From Hominiventricola aquisgranensis (GTDB lineage: Bacteria > Bacillota > Clostridia > Lachnospirales > Lachnospiraceae), in assembly GCF_040096225.1 (NCBI RefSeq), contig NZ_JBBMFC010000003.1:1-64000 (forward strand): DNA of 64,000 nt, read 5' to 3'. Below the pieces are notes generated by a model that saw only the letters and a program-made list of their open reading frames with translations, searched no databases and had not been told where the DNA came from. Position 1 is the first letter of the stretch. Each line of letters opens with the position of its first letter. The position numbers and the translations under genes were made by a program. Below are positions 52,700 to 62,564 of this stretch, piece after piece.

Positions 52700-53547
52700 A
52701 CAAAGCAGTAAAATGTCTGGTTGTTGTGGGCTGTGCAGTGATGCTGTGCGGATGTGGCAACAGCGAAAACAGAATAGAACAGCAGCAATCCCTTCGCACA
52801 CAGGGAATTGCGCAGGTGCAGAGTGGAGATTATGACAGTGCAGTTCAGTCTTTTGATCAGGCGCTGAAGCTTTCTGATATGCAGGTGGGTAGTCTGGAAC
52901 TGGATATTGCGGCTTATAAAGCAGCAGCAGAGTACCATCAGGGAAATCTGGATCAGGCGATTGATACCTGCAGTGCGATTCTGGATGTGAAGAAATCTGC
53001 AGAGATTTATCTGACCCGTGGACTGCTCTATCGGGATGCTGAGAATCAGGAGGCAGCTAATGCAGATTTTACTGAGGCATTGAATCGGACTTCTAAAAAG
53101 GATCTGATCATGAAGGGACGCCTCTATTATTATATGAAGGATTACACCAATGCGAAGAGCTGCCTGGAGGAGGCGGTGAAAAATGGTGATCAGGAAGGCG
53201 TGTACTGGCAGGCAGAGCTTTACTGGGACAGCGGTAATCAGGATTATGCGGTGAGTCTGTATCAGAACTATTTAAGTGGCGAGTCTCCATCGCATCAGGA
53301 TGCGTATGAACGTGTGGCATCCTATCAGATCTCTCAGGAAAATTACGATGATGCGCTGGCAACTCTGGAGCAGGGAATTGCCATGGGAGATCAGGGCAGT
53401 CTTCGTAGTCTTCTGTCCAGTGAGATAGCTGTCTATGAGCGAAAATCTGATTTTCCTACGGCAAAAGCAAAGATGGAAAGCTATCTGGAAAGTTATCCCG
53501 ATGATGCAGATGCGGCCAGAGAGTATGAGTTTTTGAAAAGCAGATAA
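52696..53547 (+). CDS. TPR-repeat lipoprotein
   Basis: A 283-residue lipoprotein. The signal peptide ends in a lipobox LCGC with lipidated Cys20. The mature part is built of tetratricopeptide-like helix pairs, for example AQVQSGDYDSAVQSFDQALK, AAEYHQGNLDQAIDTCSAI and ERVASYQISQENYDDALAT. Such proteins act as scaffolds for wall-assembly complexes. The ATG at 52696 overlaps the preceding stop (ATGA) and is preferred over an in-frame start at 52642. It closes the polysaccharide region. Confidence 0.88.
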   Translation: MNKAVKCLVVVGCAVMLCGCGNSENRIEQQQSLRTQGIAQVQSGDYDSAVQSFDQALKLSDMQVGSLELDIAAYKAAAEYHQGNLDQAIDTCSAILDVKKSAEIYLTRGLLYRDAENQEAANADFTEALNRTSKKDLIMKGRLYYYMKDYTNAKSCLEEAVKNGDQEGVYWQAELYWDSGNQDYAVSLYQNYLSGESPSHQDAYERVASYQISQENYDDALATLEQGIAMGDQGSLRSLLSSEIAVYERKSDFPTAKAKMESYLESYPDDADAAREYEFLKSR

Positions 53548-53566
53548 AATATTTTATATGGAATGG

Positions 53567-53600
53567 AACCGTCGGCTCAGAGATGAACCGGCGGTTTTTA
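53567..53600 (+). terminator. Intrinsic terminator of the polysaccharide region
   Basis: AACCGTCGG (53567-53575) pairs imperfectly with CCGGCGGTT (53588-53596), followed by a T-run. Confidence 0.8.
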
Positions 53601-53649
53601 TGTACTTGAAATTGTTCACAAAAACTCCACAAAAAAATTTTAAATATGC

Positions 53650-53678
53650 TTGACAAAAGATATGGGTAGTGATATCTT
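53650..53678 (+). promoter_or_regulatory. Promoter of the hrcA operon
   Basis: TTGACA (53650-53655) and TATCTT (53673-53678) lie 17 bases apart, just upstream of the CIRCE element. Confidence 0.8.
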
Positions 53679-53693
53679 AAGTTACAGGAAATG

Positions 53694-53720
53694 TTAGCAC
53701 TCCAATTAAACGAGTGCTAA
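53694..53720 (+). promoter_or_regulatory. CIRCE operator (HrcA binding site)
   Basis: TTAGCACTC (53694-53702), nine bases, GAGTGCTAA (53712-53720): a perfect CIRCE inverted repeat. HrcA, encoded next, binds it and represses the operon until heat stress. Confidence 0.97.
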
Positions 53721-53744
53721 CAAGCAGAGAAAGGAGTTGAGACC

Positions 53745-54767
53745 ATGGAACTGGATGAGAGAAAGAAAAAAATCTTACATGCGATCATTCAGAACTACAT
53801 GGAGACTGGAGAACCGGTAGGATCAAGAACCATATCGAAGTATTCGGATCTGAAGCTTTCCTCTGCTACTATCCGCAATGAGATGTCGGATCTGGAGGAG
53901 ATGGGTTATATCATTCAACCCCATACTTCCGCAGGAAGGATTCCTTCTGATAAAGGATACCGGCTGTATGTGGATAACCTGATGCAGGAAAAGAATCAGG
54001 AAGTTGCAGATCTCAAGGAACTGATGTTCCAGCGGACAGACCGGCTGGAAAAGGTGCTGAAGCAGGTGGTCAAAGTACTGGCAAACAATACCAATTATGC
54101 GACCATGATCTCCACACCACAATATCATCAGAATAAACTGAAATTTATTCAGTTGTCCAAAGTAGATGATCATCAGATTCTGGCAGTGATCGTTGCAGAG
54201 GGAAATGTGATCAGAAACAAACTGATCCCCATCTGTGAAGAACTCAATGATGAGACGATCCTGAAGCTGAATATCCTGCTGAATACTATGTTGAATGGAA
54301 AAACTATCGAGGAGATCAATCTTCAGATGATTTCCAGTATGAAAGAGCAGGCGGGCATCCATAGTAATATCATCGGAGATGTGGTGGATGCAGTGGCCGA
54401 GGCAATCCATTCTGATGAAGGAATGGAGATCTACACCGGAGGAGCCACCAATATTTTCCGTTATCCGGAATTGAGCGAGAACGGAAAAGCAAGTGAGATC
54501 ATTCAGACTCTGGAAGAAAAACAGAATCTGGTGGATCTGGTCAATGAGACACTCAGCAATGAGGAAAAAGGCATTCAGGTGTATATAGGAAGTGAATCAC
54601 CAGTACAGAGCATGAAGAACTGCAGTGTGGTAACTGCCACATATGAACTGGGGAATGGACTTCAGGGAACGGTAGGTATCATCGGTCCCAAACGAATGGA
54701 TTATGAGAACGTTATGGGAACGCTGAAGACTCTTATGGATCAGCTGGACGATGTTTTTCATAAATAG
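53745..54767 (+). CDS. hrcA: Heat-inducible transcription repressor HrcA
   Basis: HrcA represses chaperone operons by binding CIRCE; GroEL keeps it active. The 340-residue length is normal. The N-terminal winged helix contains ENYMETGEPVGSRTISK-like text (QNYMETGEPVGSRTISKYS) and the SSATIRNEMSDLEEMGYI recognition segment. The C-terminal half carries YVYIGSE-like IQVYIGSESPVQSMKNCSVV and GIIGPKRMDYENV. AAAGGAGTTGAG precedes the ATG. It controls its own operon through the CIRCE site upstream. Confidence 0.97.
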   Translation: MELDERKKKILHAIIQNYMETGEPVGSRTISKYSDLKLSSATIRNEMSDLEEMGYIIQPHTSAGRIPSDKGYRLYVDNLMQEKNQEVADLKELMFQRTDRLEKVLKQVVKVLANNTNYATMISTPQYHQNKLKFIQLSKVDDHQILAVIVAEGNVIRNKLIPICEELNDETILKLNILLNTMLNGKTIEEINLQMISSMKEQAGIHSNIIGDVVDAVAEAIHSDEGMEIYTGGATNIFRYPELSENGKASEIIQTLEEKQNLVDLVNETLSNEEKGIQVYIGSESPVQSMKNCSVVTATYELGNGLQGTVGIIGPKRMDYENVMGTLKTLMDQLDDVFHK

Positions 54768-54782
54768 AAAGGCGGAACAACT

Positions 54783-55409
54783 GTGGAAGAAAGCAAGACA
54801 ATGGAACAGGAACCGGTAACTCAGGAGGAAGAAATCGTGGTAGAGGATACCAAGGCAGAAGATGTTTCTGAGACGGCAGATCAGGAAGAAGCACAGGCAG
54901 AACCTGAGACAGCAGAAGAGGATGCCGGAACTGATAAAAAAGGTTTCTTCGGTAAGAAGAAGGAGAAAAAAGATAAAAAGGATGAGCAGATTGCAGAGCT
55001 GACTGACAAACTGAAGCGTCAGCTGGCAGAGTTCGAGAACTTCCGGAACCGTACTGACAAAGAGAAATCTCAGATGTATGCAGTCGGTGCAAAGGATGTG
55101 ATCGAAAAGATCCTTCCGGTGATCGATAATTTCGAGAGAGGTTTGAAGAGTATTCCGGAAGATCAGAAAGGCGGTCCGGTGGCAAGCGGCATGGAGATGA
55201 TCTACAAGCAGCTGATCACCGTACTTTCAGATCTGGGTGTAACCCCCATCGAAGCGGTGGGCCAGGAATTTGATCCGAATCTTCATAATGCAGTGATGCA
55301 TGCAGAAGATGAGGGGCTGGGCGAGAACATTGTCGCAGAAGAATTCCAGAAAGGTTATAAATATAAAGATACCGTGCTTCGGCACAGTATGGTAAAAGTT
55401 GCAAACTAA
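54783..55409 (+). CDS. grpE: Nucleotide exchange factor GrpE
   Basis: GrpE releases ADP from DnaK. The 208-residue protein has a long acidic, disordered N-terminus, a helical coiled-coil middle (QLAEFENFRNRTDKEKSQM) and the C-terminal beta domain (GVTPIEAVGQEFDPNLHNAV, then LRHSMVKVAN). The start appears to be a GTG at 54783, after AAAGGCGGA; an ATG at 54801 is an alternative. It sits in the standard place between hrcA and dnaK. Confidence 0.96.
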   Translation: MEESKTMEQEPVTQEEEIVVEDTKAEDVSETADQEEAQAEPETAEEDAGTDKKGFFGKKKEKKDKKDEQIAELTDKLKRQLAEFENFRNRTDKEKSQMYAVGAKDVIEKILPVIDNFERGLKSIPEDQKGGPVASGMEMIYKQLITVLSDLGVTPIEAVGQEFDPNLHNAVMHAEDEGLGENIVAEEFQKGYKYKDTVLRHSMVKVAN

Positions 55410-55513
55410 CGTGTAAGCAATGAACAGTGTGTGACGAAATGAAACGAAGTGGAAATGAGCTGACGCACTGTGTACTACAATATGGATTAGAACAATTTCA
55501 GGAGGAAAAAGAA

Positions 55514-57385
55514 ATGAGCAAGATTATTGGTATTGACTTAGGAACAACGAACTCTTGTGTAGCAGTTATGGAAGGTGGAAAACCCACCGTTGTTGCAAAT
55601 ACAGAAGGAGCAAGAACCACACCGTCTATCGTGGCATTCACAAAGACCGGTGAGCGTCTGGTTGGTGAGCCGGCAAAACGTCAGGCAGTTACCAACGCTG
55701 AGAAGACCATTTCCTCTATTAAGAGACATATGGGAACTGATTACAAAGTAAACATTGACGGAAAGAACTATTCTCCGCAGGAGATCTCCGCAATGATCCT
55801 TCAGAAACTGAAAGCAGATGCTGAGAACTATCTGGGCGAGAAAGTAACTGAAGCAGTTATCACTGTACCGGCATACTTCAACGATGCACAGAGACAGGCA
55901 ACCAAGGATGCTGGTAAGATCGCAGGTCTGGATGTAAAACGTATCATCAACGAGCCGACTGCAGCAGCACTTGCATATGGTCTTGATAATGAGAAAGAAC
56001 AGAAGATCATGGTATATGACCTTGGTGGTGGTACCTTTGATGTATCTATCATCGAGATCGGTGATGGTGTTATCGAAGTTCTGGCAACCGCTGGTGACAA
56101 CCATCTGGGCGGCGATGACTTCGACCAGAAAGTAACTGACTGGATGATCTCCGAGTTCAAGAAACAGAACGGTGTAGATCTTGGAAATGACAAGATGGCA
56201 CTGCAGAGACTGAAAGAGGCAGCTGAGAAAGCTAAGAAAGAGCTTTCCGCTTCCACTACAACCAATATCAACCTTCCGTTCATCAGCATGAATGCAGATG
56301 GTCCGCTTCATTTTGATATGAACTTGACCAGAGCAAAATTCGATGAACTGACACATGATCTGGTAGAGCGTACTGCTAACCCGGTACAGGCAGCTCTCCG
56401 CGACGCAGGTATCAGCCCGTCTGAGCTTGGCAAAGTTCTGCTGGTAGGTGGTTCTACACGTATCCCGGCAGTACAGGATAAAGTAAAACAGCTGACCGGA
56501 CATGAGCCGAGCAAAACTCTGAACCCGGATGAGTGTGTAGCAATCGGTGCTTCCATTCAGGGTGGTAAGCTGGCAGGAGATGCTGGTGCAGGTGATATCC
56601 TTCTTCTGGATGTTACTCCGCTGTCTCTGTCCATCGAGACCATGGGAGGTATTGCAACCCGTCTGATCGAGAGAAATACAACCATCCCGACCAAGAAGAG
56701 CCAGATCTTCTCTACTGCAGCAGATAACCAGACCGCTGTTGATATCAACGTTGTACAGGGTGAGAGACAGTTTGCAAGAGATAATAAATCCCTTGGACAG
56801 TTCCGTCTGGATGGAATCCCGCCAGCAAGACGTGGAGTTCCGCAGATCGAAGTTACCTTTGATATTGATGCCAATGGTATCGTAAATGTATCCGCTAAGG
56901 ATCTTGGAACCGGAAAAGAGCAGCACATCACTATCACTGCTGGATCCAATATGTCTGATTCTGATATCGAGAAAGCAGTCAAAGAAGCTGCAGAGTTCGA
57001 GGCACAGGATAAGAAACGGAAAGAAGCAATTGATGCAAGAAATGATGCAGATGCTATGGTATTCCAGACTGAGAAGGCTATGGAAGAGGCTGGAGATAAG
57101 ATTGACGCTTCCGAAAAAGCAGCTGTACAGGAGAAGATTGATGCTCTGAAAGCAGTTGTTGACAGAACTGCTAACCAGGCAGATATCTCTGATGCAGACA
57201 TTGATGCACTGAAATCTGGCAAGGAAGATCTGATGAACGCAGCACAGAAACTGTTCCAGAAGATGTATGAGCAGACTCAGGGCCAGGCAGGCGCACAGGG
57301 TGCAGGTCCGGATATGAGCGGAGCAGGAGCAGGAAGCACCGGAGCTGCTGATGATGTAGTTGACGGAGATTACCGCGAGGTATAA
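55514..57385 (+). CDS. dnaK: Molecular chaperone DnaK (Hsp70)
   Basis: The 623-residue Hsp70. The ATPase phosphate motif IGIDLGTTNSCVAVMEG is at the N-terminus, followed by IINEPTAAALAYG, YDLGGGTFDVSI and VLLVGGSTRIPAV. The substrate domain begins with DVTPLSLSIET. The C-terminal lid ends in a glycine/alanine-rich tail and DGDYREV. I use the ATG at 55514, preceded by GGAGGAAAAAG; an in-frame start at 55427 would add 29 residues before the conserved MSKIIGIDLG. The gap to dnaJ holds hairpins (ATGGCAG/CTGCCAT at 57421-57439; TGCAAAA/TTTTGCA at 57544-57562). Confidence 0.98.
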   Translation: MSKIIGIDLGTTNSCVAVMEGGKPTVVANTEGARTTPSIVAFTKTGERLVGEPAKRQAVTNAEKTISSIKRHMGTDYKVNIDGKNYSPQEISAMILQKLKADAENYLGEKVTEAVITVPAYFNDAQRQATKDAGKIAGLDVKRIINEPTAAALAYGLDNEKEQKIMVYDLGGGTFDVSIIEIGDGVIEVLATAGDNHLGGDDFDQKVTDWMISEFKKQNGVDLGNDKMALQRLKEAAEKAKKELSASTTTNINLPFISMNADGPLHFDMNLTRAKFDELTHDLVERTANPVQAALRDAGISPSELGKVLLVGGSTRIPAVQDKVKQLTGHEPSKTLNPDECVAIGASIQGGKLAGDAGAGDILLLDVTPLSLSIETMGGIATRLIERNTTIPTKKSQIFSTAADNQTAVDINVVQGERQFARDNKSLGQFRLDGIPPARRGVPQIEVTFDIDANGIVNVSAKDLGTGKEQHITITAGSNMSDSDIEKAVKEAAEFEAQDKKRKEAIDARNDADAMVFQTEKAMEEAGDKIDASEKAAVQEKIDALKAVVDRTANQADISDADIDALKSGKEDLMNAAQKLFQKMYEQTQGQAGAQGAGPDMSGAGAGSTGAADDVVDGDYREV

Positions 57386-57581
57386 AATAAGTCGGCAGAA
57401 GCAAATGCAAATGCTGATCAATGGCAGGTCATCTGCCATAAAATGAGAAATAAGAAATATGCTGTGAAAGCAGCCGCGTGACAAATACCCGCGGGCAGAA
57501 TGCAGCACCGCACAAGGTGTTGTCCTGCTCGTGGGTGTTCGTGTGCAAAAAAAGCTTTTGCAGATTCGAAAGGGTAAGATT

Positions 57582-58757
57582 ATGGCAGAGACGAAGAGAG
57601 ATTATTATGAAGTCCTTGGCGTAGACCGGAATGCAGACGAAGGAACGATCAAAAGTGCCTACAGAAAACTGGCAAAGAAGTATCATCCGGATATGAATCC
57701 AGGAGACAAGGTAGCTGAACAGAAGTTCAAAGAGGCTTCAGAAGCATATGCTGTCTTAAGTGATGCAGAAAAACGTAAAAAATACGATCAGTTTGGTCAT
57801 GCAGCCTTTGAACAGGGCGGTGGCGGAGCCGGCGGATTTGGCGGATTTGATTTTAACGGAGCTGATATGGGAGATATTTTCGGGGATATTTTCGGAGATA
57901 TTTTCGGAGGCGGAAGAAGCCGCAGAAACAGCAATGGACCTATGAGAGGTGCAGATTTACGTGCCGCTGTGCGCATTACATTTGAAGAAGCAGTGACCGG
58001 CTGCGAGAAGGAGCTGGAGTTGACACTGAAAGATGAGTGTGAAAAGTGTCATGGTACCGGAGCAAAACCGGGAACTACACCGCAGACCTGTCCGAAATGC
58101 GGAGGCAAAGGTCAGGTGGTATATACCCAGCAGTCTCTGTTCGGTATGGTGCAGAATGTGCGTCCGTGTCCGGACTGTCAGGGAACTGGTAAGATTATCA
58201 AGGACAAATGCCCGGACTGCTATGGAACCGGATATATTGCGAGCAAGAAAAAGATTTCCGTATCTGTTCCGGCGGGAATTGATAACGGACAGAGTATCCG
58301 TATCCGCGGCAAGGGAGAACCAGGTGTCAATGGAGGACCGAGAGGTGATCTGCTGGTAGAAGTTCAGGTGAGCCGTCATCCAATCTTCCAGCGTCAGGAC
58401 ATCGATATTTTCTCTACTGTACCGATCAGTTTTCCGGTGGCAACACTCGGTGGAACGATCCGGATCAAGACTGTGGACGGAGAAGTAGAGTACGATGTGA
58501 AAGCGGGAACCCAGACCGATACCAGAGTACGGCTCAGAGGAAAAGGTATGCCGTCTCTCAGAAACAAGGGCGTGCGCGGTGATCATTATGTGACTCTGGT
58601 CGTTGAGGTTCCGACTAATTTAAGTCATGCGGCAAAAGAAGCACTGAAGGAATACGATAAAGAAAACGGAAATACTCTGAATCAGAAGCCAGAAGCCGGA
58701 AAACCAAAGAAAAAAGGATTTATGGATAAACTGAAAGAAAACCTGGAAGACTTGTAG
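57582..58757 (+). CDS. dnaJ: Chaperone DnaJ (Hsp40)
   Basis: The 391-residue co-chaperone of DnaK. The J-domain is at the N-terminus with the HPD motif in KKYHPDMNPGD. A Gly/Phe-rich region follows (GGFGGFDFNGADMGDIFGD). Four zinc-binding CxxCxGxG repeats come next: CEKCHGTG, CPKCGGKG, CPDCQGTG and CPDCYGTG. The substrate-binding C-terminal domains complete a type I DnaJ. The ATG at 57582 starts the conserved J-domain and follows AAAGGG. It is the last gene of the heat-shock operon. Confidence 0.97.
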   Translation: MAETKRDYYEVLGVDRNADEGTIKSAYRKLAKKYHPDMNPGDKVAEQKFKEASEAYAVLSDAEKRKKYDQFGHAAFEQGGGGAGGFGGFDFNGADMGDIFGDIFGDIFGGGRSRRNSNGPMRGADLRAAVRITFEEAVTGCEKELELTLKDECEKCHGTGAKPGTTPQTCPKCGGKGQVVYTQQSLFGMVQNVRPCPDCQGTGKIIKDKCPDCYGTGYIASKKKISVSVPAGIDNGQSIRIRGKGEPGVNGGPRGDLLVEVQVSRHPIFQRQDIDIFSTVPISFPVATLGGTIRIKTVDGEVEYDVKAGTQTDTRVRLRGKGMPSLRNKGVRGDHYVTLVVEVPTNLSHAAKEALKEYDKENGNTLNQKPEAGKPKKKGFMDKLKENLEDL

Positions 58758-58795
58758 AATTTGACAAAAATCATCAAAAAAATTTGATAGAAAAA

Positions 58796-58824
58796 TGGAC
58801 AAGTCTGTGCAGGTGTGATAAAAT
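58796..58824 (+). promoter_or_regulatory. Promoter of the pyruvate:ferredoxin oxidoreductase gene
   Basis: TGGACA (58796-58801) and TAAAAT (58819-58824) lie 17 bases apart. A strong AAGGAGGAAT ribosome binding site follows before the ATG at 58900. Confidence 0.65.
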
Positions 58825-58899
58825 GAATCCGTATGGTAAGAGCTATTTTTACAATAGAATAAAGAGTCTTATTGATTCTGATAAGGAGGAATAATAAAA

Positions 58900-61800
58900 A
58901 TGGCCAGAAAAATGAAAACCATGGATGGAAACCATGCTGCTGCTCATGTATCTTATGCATACTCTGACGTAGCTGCTATCTATCCGATCACCCCGTCATC
59001 TGTTATGGCAGAAGCTACTGATGAATGGGCAACTCAGGGAAGAACCAACATCTTCGGACATACCGTACAGGTAACCGAGATGCAGTCCGAGGCTGGTGCA
59101 GCAGGTGCTGTACACGGATCTCTGGCAGCTGGTGCTCTGACAACCACCTTTACCGCTTCTCAGGGACTTCTTCTGATGATCCCGAACCTGTACAAAGTAG
59201 CAGGTGAGAGACTTCCGGGTGTATTCAACGTATCCGCTCGTGCACTGGCAAGCCATGCACTGTCTATCTTTGGAGATCACTCCGATGTATATGCCTGTCG
59301 TCAGACTGGTGTAGCAATGCTCTGCGAGTCCAGCGTACAGGAGGTTATGGACCTGACTCCGGTTGCTCACTGTGCAGCAATCAAAGGACGTCTTCCGTTC
59401 ATCAACTTCTTCGACGGATTCCGTACTTCTCATGAGATCCAGAAGATCGAGCAGTGGGATTACGAAGATCTGAAAGATATGGTAGATATGGATGCAATCG
59501 AAGCATACAGAAAAGATGCTCTGAACCCGAATCATCCGTGTCAGAGAGGTTCTGCTCAGAACCCGGATATCTTCTTCCAGGCTCGTGAGGCATGCAACCC
59601 GTACTACGATGCTCTTCCGGCAATCGTTCAGGAGTACATGGACAAAGTTAACGCTAAGATCGGTACCGATTACAAGCTGTTCAACTACTACGGAGCTCCG
59701 GATGCTGAGAAAGTTATCATCGCTATGGGATCTGTATGTGATACCATCGAGGAGACAATTGATTATCTGCGTGCTGCAGGCGAGAAAGTCGGTGTTGTTA
59801 AAGTTCGTCTTTACAGACCGTTCTGCGCAGATGCACTGGTAGAGGCTATTCCGGAAACTGCTAAACTGATCACCGTACTTGACAGAACCAAAGAGCCAGG
59901 TGCTCTTGGCGAGCCGCTGTACCTTGATGTTGTTGCAGCTCTTAAAGGAACCAAATTCAATGATACTCCGGTATTCACAGGCCGTTACGGACTGGGATCC
60001 AAAGATACTACTCCGGCTCAGATCGTTGCTGTATACAACAACACTGAGAAGGCTAAATTTACTATCGGTATCGTAGACGATGTTACACATCTGTCTCTTG
60101 AGACCGGTGCTCCGCTGGTAACCACTCCGGAAGGAACCATCAACTGCAAGTTCTGGGGACTGGGTGCTGACGGTACTGTTGGAGCTAACAAGAACTCCAT
60201 CAAGATCATCGGTGATAACACTGATATGTATGCTCAGGCATATTTTGATTATGACTCCAAGAAATCCGGTGGTGTGACCATGTCTCACCTTCGTTTTGGT
60301 AAGAAGCCGATCAAATCTACATACCTGATCCACAAGGCTAACTTTGTTGCCTGTCATAATCCGTCCTATGTACGTAAGTACAACATGGTACAGGAGCTGG
60401 TTGACGGTGGTACATTCCTGCTGAACTGCCCGTGGGATATGGAAGGACTTGAGAAACATCTTCCGGGACAGGTGAAAGCATTCATCGCTAACCACAATAT
60501 TAAATTCTATGTAATCGATGGTGTTAAGATCGGTATCGAGACCGGTATGGGACCGACACGTATCAATACCATTCTTCAGTCCGCATTCTTCAAGCTGGCT
60601 GCAATCATTCCGGAGGAGCAGGCTATCGATCTTATGAAAGCTGCTGCAAAGGCTACTTACGGACGTAAGGGTGATGATGTCGTTGCTAAGAACTGGGCTG
60701 CTATCGATGAAGGTGCAAAACAGGTTGTAGAGATCAAAGTTCCGGAAAGCTGGAAGACTGCAGCTGATGAAGGACTTGTTACTACTCATGCAGAGAGCGG
60801 AAGACAGGCTGCTGTTGACTTCGTTAACAACATCCAGGCTAAAGTATCTGCACAGGAAGGTAACACTCTGCCGGTATCTGCATTCAAAGATTATGTAGAT
60901 GGAACTACTCCGTCCGGTACTTCTGCATACGAGAAACGTGGTATCGCAGTTAATATCCCGGTATGGAATCCGGAAAACTGTATCCAGTGTAACAGATGTT
61001 CTTATGTCTGCCCGCACGCTGCAATCCGTCCGGTTGCTATGACCGAGGCTGAGGCTGCTGCTGCACCGGCTGATATGCAGACACTGGCTATGACTGGTAT
61101 GGCTGATAAGAAGTTTGCAATCGTTGTATCCGCACTTGACTGTACCGGATGCGGCTCCTGTGCAAACGTATGCCCGGGCAAGAAGGGTGCAAAAGCTCTC
61201 GATATGCAGAATATGGAAGCAAATGCAGCTTGCCAGAGCGCATTCGATTACGCTGTAACTCTTCCGGAGAAAGCAGACGTTATCGCAAAATTCAAAGAGG
61301 CTACCGTAAAAGGATCTCAGTTCAAGACTCCGCTGCTTGAGTTCTCAGGCGCATGTGCAGGCTGTGGTGAGACCCCGTACGCTAAACTGATCACCCAGCT
61401 GTTTGGTGACAGAATGTATATCGCAAACGCAACAGGATGCTCCTCTATCTGGGGTAACTCCTCACCGTCCACTCCTTACACTGTAAACGAGAAGGGACAT
61501 GGTCCTGCATGGTCCAACTCCCTGTTCGAGGATGCAGCTGAGTTTGGTTACGGTATGCTGCTCGCTCAGAACGCTATCCGTGGCGGACTGAAAGAGAAAA
61601 TTGAGGATATCGTTGCTAACGGTCAGAACGCAGATGTAAAAGCTGCAGCTCAGGAATGGCTTGATACTTATGGAGTAGGTGCTACCAATGGCACTGCAAC
61701 CGATAAGCTGGTAGCTGCTCTGGAAGCTTGCGGATGTGACAAGGGCAAAGAGATCCTTGCACAGAAAGACTTCCTCGCTAAGAAATCCCAGTGGATCTTC

Positions 61801-62448
61801 GGTGGTGACGGATGGGCTTACGATATCGGATTCGGCGGCGTTGACCATGTACTTGCTTCCGGCAAAGACATCAACGTAATGGTATTCGATACTGAGGTTT
61901 ACTCCAACACAGGTGGACAGTCTTCTAAGGCTACCCCGACTGGTGCAGTAGCACAGTTCGCAGCTGGTGGTAAAGAGACCAAGAAGAAAGATCTGGCTTC
62001 TATCGCTATGAGCTATGGTTATGTATATGTAGCACAGATCTCCATGGGTGCTGACTTCAATCAGTGCGTAAAAGCAATCGCAGAGGCAGAGGCATATCCG
62101 GGACCGTCCCTGATCATCGCTTACGCTCCGTGTATCAACCATGGTATCAAGAAAGGTATGAGCAAAGCTCAGACCGAGGAGCAGCTGGCTGTTGAGGCTG
62201 GTTACTGGCATTGCTTCCGTTTCAACCCGGCTCTGGCAGCAGAGGGCAAGGATGCATTTGCACTGGATTCCAAGACTCCGACTGGCGATTTCCAGGCATT
62301 CCTGGATGGCGAGGTTCGTTACAACTCTCTGAAGAGAGCAAATCCGCAGAGAGCAGAAGAACTGTTTACCAGATCCGAGAGCGAGTACAAGGCAAGATAT
62401 GCTTACCTGAACAAACTCAAAACTCTGTACGGCGGAGACGCAGAATAA
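58900..62448 (+). CDS. nifJ: Pyruvate:ferredoxin (flavodoxin) oxidoreductase
   Basis: A single-chain 1182-residue PFOR, which turns pyruvate and CoA into acetyl-CoA and CO2 and reduces ferredoxin; it is central to anaerobic fermentation. The N-terminal domain starts with YPITPSSVMAEATDEWA. Two 4Fe-4S ferredoxin motifs, CIQCNRCSYVCP (about 694) and CTGCGSCANVCP (about 748), lie in the insert domain. The C-terminal thiamine-diphosphate domain shows GACAGCGETPY, GDGWAYDIGFGG and DTEVYSNTGGQSSK. The codons (many GCT, GTT, ATC) differ from those of neighbours, as in very highly expressed genes. It has its own promoter and a strong terminator. Confidence 0.98.
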   Translation: MARKMKTMDGNHAAAHVSYAYSDVAAIYPITPSSVMAEATDEWATQGRTNIFGHTVQVTEMQSEAGAAGAVHGSLAAGALTTTFTASQGLLLMIPNLYKVAGERLPGVFNVSARALASHALSIFGDHSDVYACRQTGVAMLCESSVQEVMDLTPVAHCAAIKGRLPFINFFDGFRTSHEIQKIEQWDYEDLKDMVDMDAIEAYRKDALNPNHPCQRGSAQNPDIFFQAREACNPYYDALPAIVQEYMDKVNAKIGTDYKLFNYYGAPDAEKVIIAMGSVCDTIEETIDYLRAAGEKVGVVKVRLYRPFCADALVEAIPETAKLITVLDRTKEPGALGEPLYLDVVAALKGTKFNDTPVFTGRYGLGSKDTTPAQIVAVYNNTEKAKFTIGIVDDVTHLSLETGAPLVTTPEGTINCKFWGLGADGTVGANKNSIKIIGDNTDMYAQAYFDYDSKKSGGVTMSHLRFGKKPIKSTYLIHKANFVACHNPSYVRKYNMVQELVDGGTFLLNCPWDMEGLEKHLPGQVKAFIANHNIKFYVIDGVKIGIETGMGPTRINTILQSAFFKLAAIIPEEQAIDLMKAAAKATYGRKGDDVVAKNWAAIDEGAKQVVEIKVPESWKTAADEGLVTTHAESGRQAAVDFVNNIQAKVSAQEGNTLPVSAFKDYVDGTTPSGTSAYEKRGIAVNIPVWNPENCIQCNRCSYVCPHAAIRPVAMTEAEAAAAPADMQTLAMTGMADKKFAIVVSALDCTGCGSCANVCPGKKGAKALDMQNMEANAACQSAFDYAVTLPEKADVIAKFKEATVKGSQFKTPLLEFSGACAGCGETPYAKLITQLFGDRMYIANATGCSSIWGNSSPSTPYTVNEKGHGPAWSNSLFEDAAEFGYGMLLAQNAIRGGLKEKIEDIVANGQNADVKAAAQEWLDTYGVGATNGTATDKLVAALEACGCDKGKEILAQKDFLAKKSQWIFGGDGWAYDIGFGGVDHVLASGKDINVMVFDTEVYSNTGGQSSKATPTGAVAQFAAGGKETKKKDLASIAMSYGYVYVAQISMGADFNQCVKAIAEAEAYPGPSLIIAYAPCINHGIKKGMSKAQTEEQLAVEAGYWHCFRFNPALAAEGKDAFALDSKTPTGDFQAFLDGEVRYNSLKRANPQRAEELFTRSESEYKARYAYLNKLKTLYGGDAE

Positions 62449-62460
62449 TCTGTATTAACA

Positions 62461-62497
62461 AGAAGGATATGCTTTCGGGCATATCCTTCTTTTTTTC
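62461..62497 (+). terminator. Strong intrinsic terminator after PFOR
   Basis: AGAAGGATATGC (62461-62472) pairs perfectly with GCATATCCTTCT (62479-62490) around a TTTCGG loop, then seven T residues. Confidence 0.95.
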
Positions 62498-62526
62498 TTG
62501 CATAAAAAGAAAGATATGGGTATGAT
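62498..62526 (+). promoter_or_regulatory. Promoter of the nucleotidyltransferase gene
   Basis: TTGCAT (62498-62503) and TATGAT (62521-62526) lie 17 bases apart, directly after the PFOR terminator. The gene starts at 62565. Confidence 0.65.
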
Positions 62527-62564
62527 ATCTGGTAGATAGAATTTCTTTTTTGGAGGACGAAACG

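Noticed and set aside
55538..57508. Long minus-strand open frame opposite dnaK
   Set aside because: It is the shadow of a strongly codon-biased dnaK gene and has no plausible protein features. Similar long shadows opposite PFOR and secDF were left out for the same reason.
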